From Zingiber officinale (taxonomy: Eukaryota; Streptophyta; Magnoliopsida; Zingiberales; Zingiberaceae), in NCBI RefSeq assembly GCF_018446385.1, contig NC_055997.1, forward strand, positions 43,404,254-43,468,253: DNA of 64,000 nucleotides. Direction: 5' to 3'. The notes under the pieces are model-generated. The model did no database searches and had not been told where the DNA came from. It saw only the letters and a program-made list of their open reading frames with translations. Both the position numbers and the translations under genes were made by a program. Each line of letters starts with the position of its first letter. Positions within the stretch are counted from its first letter, which is position 1. Positions 57,232-64,000 of the stretch are shown in pieces.

Positions 57232-57479
57232 AGTTCCTTAAGATTTTAGAATAAATTAACTAATAAGACAGTTTCCTAAGATTTAGGACAATATTAAATT
57301 TAATTAAGGAAAAAATAAGCTAAACTTAATAAATGAATAACTAATTAAAAAAATCTAAAAGATACAAATCTGAATATTTTAGATCTCCTTCTGTATCAAT
57401 CACCCATGATTGAAAAAAATATCATCCTCAAGTTCAGAATAATATCAAGAGGTATCCTAGGAGGAAAATTATCTGACAT

Positions 57480-57675
57480 TAAATCGGCAAAATCTACTAG
57501 TAGATGTTCGACTTTGACAATCCTCGTTGATCCGTCAATGAACATGACATCATGAACACTGTTCTTGGCCATCTTCACATCCCTCAAGTACTTCACTGGT
57601 CCATGCACTTCTTGAATGGGTCAATGTTTACCACCTCAAATCGAGCTCAAGTGATCGTGAGGTAGATGAACTCAG
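57480..57675 (-). pseudogene. HSP70 gene fragment (about 60 codons), broken
   Basis: Minus-strand frames read FIYLTIT*ARFEVVNIDPFKKCM, then after a one-base shift PVKYLRDVKMAKNSVHDVM and FIDGSTRIVKVEHLL. This matches the HSP70 nucleotide-binding domain order TITRARFEELN..KCM.PV..LRDAK....VHDVVLVGGSTRIPKVQ. The stop at 57647-57649 (TGA) sits where Arg (CGA) is expected. No more of the gene is seen on either side. It lies against a gypsy remnant and may have been captured or left by recombination. Confidence 0.8.
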
Positions 57676-59136
57676 GAGGCTTCTTGACCAAGTCTTTGAA
57701 ATGACTTTCTTTTTCATCCTTCGTAGTTTGCCTAGCCTCTTCAATTTCTTCAGCAAGAATGAGTGCAGTCTGTTTATCAAGATGATACTTAAGATCAGTC
57801 TCCCAGTAACTTTGACCATTAGTAATCTCAAAGCCATCACGGTTCAAAAGATCACCATCAAAACCAGAGGAAGGCCCGGTATAAGAGCTCTGAGGCACCA
57901 AAACCTCCTTAATTTTGTCCTATTCCTTCCCTTGATGCCATTCAGACATTGCAAAACTATCCACTTCTATTTTTAAAACTGCTTCTTCCACAACATCAAG
58001 ATTGCCTATGGCACTAATACCATTGTTACTTTCAAAAGATGAAAAATTTCACACCAACAGAACTAAAGTAAAAAATAGTAGATGCTCCAAGAGAATGCAT
58101 TGCTTCTCCCTGGAAACCATCCTTGCAATGCTGCAAAATTATAGCGGCATCGACCTTCATCTTTGACACGTCCATATCTGAAGAAACAATAGAAGAAGTG
58201 GTATGACTGGAAATGATTGTGTCATCCTCAAAGATGTGGATGTTTGGATTACCGCCATCAAAATAACAATTGGAAACTTAAGGCGGGGTTGAAGGTGGTG
58301 GATGGTAGGAAGCACCTGTAGCAATCTGTAGAAAACCAATTACTAATGGAACTATGCCAGATCGAAGAGCATCTTCTTGGCCCAAATGATACCTACTAGT
58401 TTCTCCCCTTGGAACAGAAGAATCCAGAACATCATTAGTTGAAGACTTATTTGTTTGACATATACACTAGTCCCATCCTCAATATTAATTACTTGAGAAG
58501 ATTCGTTATGTTTTGGGATTTTATCCTCAACACTCTCCAAACGATTTCCATAATCTTCTATTGCATTTTGGTCTTCAATAATCTATTTTTTTGATCCCTA
58601 GATGTGAAAACTTCATGTCTTATTACCTCATCATAAGGTACCTCATCAATTTCATTGATAACATCAACCACTTCATCATCATCATCATAAACTGGATCAC
58701 CAAGTATTTCGATCTTGTCATCTTCTATGCCTCCTCCAATGATCAGATGATTGGTAGAGTAGGATTCGTTGATGTTGTCGAGTTCCGCATCTTCATGATT
58801 GTCTCTGCAGTCATAGGAGGAGGGGGACGTAGAAGCACTGCGGAGCTAGAGTTCTCTAGAAGTTGTAGGAGGCAGGGCGATTGATGCTAAATTCCTTTAA
58901 ACCAAACTCGCACTTCGACATCTCTCCTTGATTGAGAATTAAGGATTTTTTTTATAAGGGAAATAAAGGAACTTACGATCTTTATAAGCTTGCACTGCTG
59001 GACGTCGGGATAACTTTGTGACTTGTCTTTTTATATCTCGAATCTTGTTTTAGGCTTCCTCAGTCGAAACTTGCTTGTCGCAACCATGATAATGACCATG
59101 ACGACCATCCAATAGATCTAAAGCTCTGGTACCAAC
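57676..59136 (-). mobile_element. Decayed gypsy internal region, first unit
   Basis: Minus strand begins at a PBS-like TTGGTACCAGAGCTT (about 59123-59136) and includes DDKIEILGDPVYDDDDE near 58690-58720, matching the second unit's gag-derived DNKIEILGDPIYDEDE. Also QTALILAEEIEEARQTTKDE at 57720-57780, not identified. Many stops. Confidence 0.6.
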
Positions 59137-59699
59137 TAACGCAGGGGAACCTTCGGGTGCGATATTCGAATTAGAGGTTTACAGAAAAAGACATAGAAAG
59201 ATAATTCATAAATAAAGAGGAGTCGCCTCTAGGTTTAAATGAAAATAAACTTTATTCAAATCAAAACCAAACTTATCATGTTTTTACAAGAGTCCTAACC
59301 CTTCTTTAAATAACCTAAGAAATAAGAAAAAGTCACAATAGAAACAAGAAAAAGTAAAAGAAAACTCATCCTAAAAAAAAGGAGATAAAATCTAAACTAA
59401 CTTTTAGAAAAGAAAATTAATCCTAAAATTTAAAATAAATAAAAGAAAAGGTAAAAAAACTAAATCTAGAGTTTTGATGACCTAATTAGCTGATTCCATC
59501 TTATATGGGTTCCGAATAGAGTGCAACCATATTAGGAGGCCACGAGTTAATCATCTTCTTTGTAAATAGCCTCGATCGTCATTCTTCAAGACCCAAAAGG
59601 GAGGTTGGTAGCCTCGTTTTCTTCCCGTCATAGCTCGAAGGGGAATATAGCTATATCGGAGGATATAAATTGGTCCTGCTATTCGATGCTCCTGTATCA
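59137..59699 (-). repeat. LTR of decayed gypsy element, first copy, about 563 bp
   Basis: Aligns along its length with 61295-61857, including TTAGAGGTTTACAGA, AACTTTATTCAAATCAAA, GAGTGCAACCATAT and CATAGCTCGAAGGG. The left terminus reads TAACGCAG where the other has TGACACAG. Confidence 0.8.
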
Positions 59700-61294
59700 A
59701 ATATCCTAGGTTGAAAAGAACTCAGCTTCGAGTTTATAATAGTATCATGTGGTAGTCCGGGATATAGATCCTCTATCATCAACTCGACAAAAGCAATTAG
59801 CCGATGTTGCACTTATCCTAGATAAAAATGTCCACCGAGCACCCCACCATGATCATTTATCTTCTCCATTGTATCTAGCATGACATCACATTCAAAATGA
59901 AGTTGGAGTTGCAAAACTAGTGGGAAATCAATGAACAAAATACATTTCGGAGCATTTTGCATCCCATGATTTTTTTGCTTGATATTTATTTTTGCGCTCT
60001 ACCTCAATATACTTTTAAATTGTGGCACAAACATCACGACAACCCTTTACATCTAGCTGTAGATCATAAAAGGATGCTTTTCTGGTGGATTTGTAGTCAA
60101 CATTAATGCTTTTAATATATAGTTCATATGGTGTCCTTCAAACAAATGTTGGATTGCTCCCTCAGCCACAATTCCCTTCATCTTATCTTCTAGTTTTTCA
60201 CATAAAACCCCGTTGAGTTGTTGGACATCATGTTAGATAAAAGAATCATATGTGTCCCAACCAAAAGATTTTGTCAATTACTTTGTTGCAAAAGTGTTGT
60301 CACTATAATGATGTTTATAGAAAAAACTTTTAAGAGCCAAGGGAATGCTTCCAGATGTCTCTGTTGTTGGCATATGATACACAACCTTTCTGCAATATGG
60401 AATATGATACAAAGTCGATAGAAGAGAGTTCATGTAACAAGTCACTCCTCGACACTTAAGGCCAACATAATCAGTTTCTTTTTTTGAGTCATAACACTAG
60501 TAATCTTCAACCTTATGGACGTAAAGTTCTCTTAGAGACATAAATGAAGAAATTCTCCGATTACTTTCTCATCCATTAAATTGATGTATGAATTTTATTG
60601 ACAACTTCAAGGGAGAACTGTGCATATCTGCTCCATTCATAAGGTAAAGTGGTTGAATAAGCAACATCAGGGTATATCGAAAAGTGGTCTACAATATTTC
60701 CCTTGGGAAAAATTAGCATTTACCATTGTTGATTTTCTAGTGTAGTTGCTTGTTGGACTGATATAACTTCCATCGGTTGAGTTTCCTCCGTAAACTCCTG
60801 ATGAGGTTTCTCCTCATCCTCTTGGTTAAGGGTTGGATCAATCCCAAGAGAAGCCCTAATTTGTTGCTCCTCTTGGTGATCTCCTCATCCTCTTCCTCAT
60901 CATAAACTGGCTCACTAGTAGACTCAGTCTCATCTTCGTCGTAAATTGGATCACCGAGAATTTCAATCTTATTGTCCATATCTTTATCAAGAAATTTTTT
61001 ATCCAAATTAAAATAAAATAACTTACAACCTTTAAGATCTCAGATACTATGATCACAATGTGAGACTTCCTCAGTCTGAACCAGTCTGTCATGATTTTGA
61101 CCACGTACCTCACACTCTTCAAGATCTTGTACTACTAGACACTAGGATAACTTTGCAACATGTCTCTATAGATCTCAAAATTTATTTTGGGTGCTACGTC
61201 TATGGTGCAAGGCTACCTCAGCTATAACCTACCTATTATGATCATAATCATGACCATGACGGCCATCCATTAGATCTAAAGCTCTGATACCAAC
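59700..61294 (-). mobile_element. Decayed gypsy internal region, second unit
   Basis: Minus strand: PBS TTGGTATCAGAGCTT (about 61280-61294), then a gag-like start MDGRHGHDYDH, VQDLEECEVRGQNHDR near 61100, and DMDNKIEILGDPIYDEDETE at 60930-61000 with an acidic run. The rest to 59700 has no clear domain. Only about 1.6 kb, so most of gag-pol is missing. Confidence 0.65.
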
Positions 61295-61857
61295 TGACAC
61301 AGAGGAAGGAACCTCTAGGTGCAATGTTTGAATTAGAGGTTTACAGAGAAAAACATAGAAATATAATTCGTAAACAAAGAGGAGACACCTCTAGCTTTAA
61401 ATGAAAATATACTTTATTCAAATCAAATCCAAACTTATCATGTTTTTATAGGAACCCTAACCCTTCTTTAAATAGCTTAAGAAATAAGAAAAAGTCACAA
61501 AAAAAAAAGTAAAAGTAAAAGAAAAATTATCCTTAAAAAATTGAGATAAAATCTCAACTAACTTTTAGACAAGAAAATTAATCTTAAAATTTAAAACAAA
61601 TAAAAGAAAAAGTTAAAACACCAAATCCAGAGTTTTCATGACCCAGTTAGTCGATTCTTTCTTGTCTGAATTTTGAATAGAGTGCAACCATATCAGGAGG
61701 CCATGAGCTAATCATCTTTCTTGTAAGTAGCCTTGATTATCATTCTTTAAGAACAAAATGGAGGTTGATAGCCTCATTTTCTTCTCGTCATAGCTCGAAG
61801 GGAAATATGGCTATACTAGAGTACATAAATTAGTCATGCTACTGAATGCTCGTACAT
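61295..61857 (-). repeat. LTR of decayed gypsy element, second copy
   Basis: Starts TGACACAG directly after the PBS; similarity to 59137-59699 ends near 61857. By eye the two are roughly 85-90% alike. Confidence 0.78.
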
Positions 61858-62214
61858 AAGCTTCCTTTATTTAGCATCTAATCACTTGATCAACCATGTC
61901 TTTGATGTCCTATCTTTGTTGACCCATAGGGTTTGTCCTACTAGATATCCAGTCCCACTGACCCATCTGGACTTCATCTTCCTGGTATATAGTCTCTTGA
62001 TCCACTGAGTCTTCTGTTGCCTAGTACCCGATCTACTTAACCTACCAGGCTTCTGTTTCCTAGTATTTAGTTCACTTGACCTATTAATAATTTTATGTTA
62101 AGTCATGCACACTTAACAAAGATATCAGAACAAAAAAGGACTTAGCATTAAACTTTTGCCAACATCAAAATATAAGTTTGATTATCCGGTACTCTTTGCA
62201 CCAACAATCTCTTC
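61858..62214 (-). repeat. Partial Sirevirus-like LTR, minus strand
   Basis: Contains decayed versions of the ATCCAGTC..TGACCCATCTGG hairpin units (61940-62090) and ends CTTTGCACCAACA, as in the solo LTR. Immediately right is CAATCTCTTCCTTTTT, the complement of a PPT, so this is a 3' LTR. Confidence 0.65.
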
Positions 62215-63005
62215 CTTTTTAATGTATGACAATATAATTTAAAGTTCAAAAAATACATTTAAAAACCCTTTTAAAACTCTTGAATTTTAAACCCCCTTGA
62301 ATTTTAAAAACTCCCCTTGAGATTTTGAAAATAACAAACCATTTCAACTTTAAAAACTTTCAAACTTTAAACTGATATTCTCCACTTTGACATACATCAA
62401 AATGAGAAAATAGGTTTAAAACCATTAAGTTTTGAAAATATACTTTGATTCCAAAATTTAGTTTGAAATCACTTTTCAAAATTTCCAAATTATGATACTT
62501 TGAAATACATAATTTTTCAAAATTATTTCTAAATAATGTTCAAAATAAGTCTTATTGAAATAATTTTCAAAGATATGTCCATGTAATTTCTAACTAATTT
62601 TTCAAATTATAGTCTTATGGATTTACATATTTAAAAATAATTTTCAAAGGAACTTTCAAAAATATTTTGTAAAATCACCTTTCAAAAATATTTAAATCAT
62701 TAGCAAAATGTGTTAAAAAATTTTCAAAATTATTTCCAAATCTTTCTAAATTTAGTCTTATTTCCTTTGAAAGCAGATTTTTAAAATAGTTGTCAAGAAT
62801 TTATGCACATTTTGTAAAATAATTTTCAAAACATTTCAAAATTATTTAAAAAGTTTTCAAATAATTTTCCAAAAATAACTATTTTACAAAACTTGATAGC
62901 TTTTAAAAGTAGTTAATAAAAATATTTTTGAAAGGCACTTTGCAAAATTTTAAAAAATAACTTTTAAACCATTAAAAAATAATTGAAAAATAAATAATTA
63001 ATTTA
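62215..63005 (-). other. AT-rich 3' region of the same Sirevirus-like remnant
   Basis: Dense TTTTCAAA/TTTGAAAA motifs without ORFs, like 24800-25400 of the gag-only element. Confidence 0.5.
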
Positions 63006-63009
63006 TGGA

Positions 63010-63237
63010 GTCAAAGAAAGAGAACAAGTTGCCCAACATGCTAATGATAGTGATCAAGTTAAGGCTCTGGAGAAAAAGAGCAACCCACTCTAGATATTAA
63101 TGATGATCCATTATGCATCAATGAAGGTCTAATTATAAAGGCTAAGGCTAAAAAGATGAAGGAAGTAGTTAATGTACTAATTGAAGTTGTGAAGGCCAAA
63201 ACTACAATTAAAGAATATTTGTCCAAGAGAAAGTAAT
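63010..63237 (+). pseudogene. Gypsy polyprotein C-terminal remnant
   Basis: + strand reads KAKAKKMKEVVNVLIEVVKA up to TAA at 63235-63237, resembling the LTRARAKKIKEA.. tail of plant gypsy polyproteins. The N-terminal side has a stop near 63091. Confidence 0.45.
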
Positions 63238-63479
63238 GGAGCTTAGTCAACCTAATTAAAGCCTTACATGAGCTTAATTAGTCACTTAAGTCTCATGTCT
63301 ATGTAGTAGGGATATGTTTGATATGTAGGCTCAATTCTATCTTTATTTGGGTTGAAGCTTAAAATAGCTAAGCACTCTGCATAGCCCTTTACTAAATGAG
63401 TTTTCTTTTGGTATTTTAGTCTTTTTTAGGTCACCCTATAGCTATAAATAAAGGGAGTGGCAACCATATATATAGGATA
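63238..63479. other. Possible gypsy 3' noncoding or LTR sequence
   Basis: Follows the remnant above; no boundary could be fixed and no gene is seen. Confidence 0.3.
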
Positions 63480-63800
63480 GAATCGGCATGGGTGGGGGAA
63501 GAGGGGGGGGGGGTAAATAGTATTGCAAATTTTACAAACATATATTTTAAAAAATAACAAATAAATAAAGTATAGTACAACAGAAATAAATATTAATCTA
63601 ACAATTTATTAGTTAAATTAGAAATGTAAGTTTAGTACAATTAAATCATGATGGAAATAGGCACACATAGTAATAATAATAATATAATTTTTATCTCTAA
63701 ATTTCTCCTTGGTGAAGAAATTTTACAGAAAAGAATTTAAAAATTAAGAACAATAACAAACAAGGCAACACAACAACAAAAAAAAAATTATTCTAGTTGT
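63480..63800 (-). repeat. LTR-end remnant with G-run, Sirevirus-like
   Basis: AGAGGGGGGGG..TAAATAG near 63500-63524 resembles the AGAGAGGGGGGGTGTGAATAG end of the solo LTR; AT-rich DNA with a TAA microsatellite (63669-63682) follows. Confidence 0.4.
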
Positions 63801-64000
63801 TGTTGATCAAAACTTAAGCATAGGTTGCTATAAGTACCTCATGATAGTTTTGATGTGGTCAAGCAAGTTAAGTTATGTCCTGTTTGTGTTTGATGCATTG
63901 CTTAAGTGTGCCGAAACTTAAGAGCATAAGAAGTCGAGTGGAAGACGCAACGGATGAGAAGGATGACATGGAAAATGAGCTGATAGGCTCGGTGCATCCA
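63801..64000 (+). repeat. Start of another Sirevirus-like LTR, cut by the window edge
   Basis: Begins TGTTGATCAAAACTTAAGC and has AAGTTAAGTTATGTCCTG and GTCGAGTGGAAGACGC, similar in plan to the 5' part of the LTR at 18371 (TAAGTTAG.., then hairpin units). Confidence 0.4.

Overview
This window is repeat-rich nuclear DNA of a flowering plant. Spliced genes with GT-AG introns, a cuticular-wax gene (CER1 type) and many layers of LTR retrotransposons show this. The repeat types would suit a large-genome monocot, possibly Zingiberales, but that is a guess and no sequence here proves it. Only one clearly functional host gene is present; almost everything else is retroelement.

Region by region. (1) 1-17265: a Ty3/gypsy element of Tat-like type on the minus strand, running off the left edge, with 5' LTR 16431-17265, broken gag-pol and an extra spliced ORF on the opposite strand (2-882). 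Its RNase H is split by a 9.4 kb Ty1/copia element (3497-12868). (2) 17556-27340: an old gypsy-type LTR split by a Sirevirus-like LTR element (18371-26655, target duplication GAAGT). That element has gag, no pol, and a second spliced ORF with its own TATA box. (3) 27347-36470: a Copia element with target duplication CCTGT and a single gag-pol frame broken by only two stop codons. (4) 36476-38600: old intergenic DNA with a copia remnant. (5) 38725-42896: CER1-like wax gene, minus strand, ten exons, intact. (6) 44953-53102: a second copy of the copia family of region 1, minus strand, truncated. (7) 53103-57231: rearranged LTR pieces of the region-3 family, with a hairpin-rich solo LTR (54445-56335, target duplication TATAT) inside. 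(8) 57232-61857: an HSP70 gene fragment and a decayed gypsy element with an LTR-internal-LTR-internal layout. (9) 61858-64000: Sirevirus-like and gypsy remnants.

Three points stand out. First, tandem arrays of two-stem hairpins in two different Sirevirus-like LTRs keep the same architecture while the stem sequences change in a paired way from unit to unit. Second, the gag-only element carries a separate spliced ORF with its own promoter between gag and the 3' LTR. Third, the two copies of the first copia family share the same disabling lesions and lack gag, so the family seems to have been moved by enzymes supplied in trans after its pol had died. Coordinates of LTR ends, splice sites and stops were read by eye; identities are estimates, not computed.
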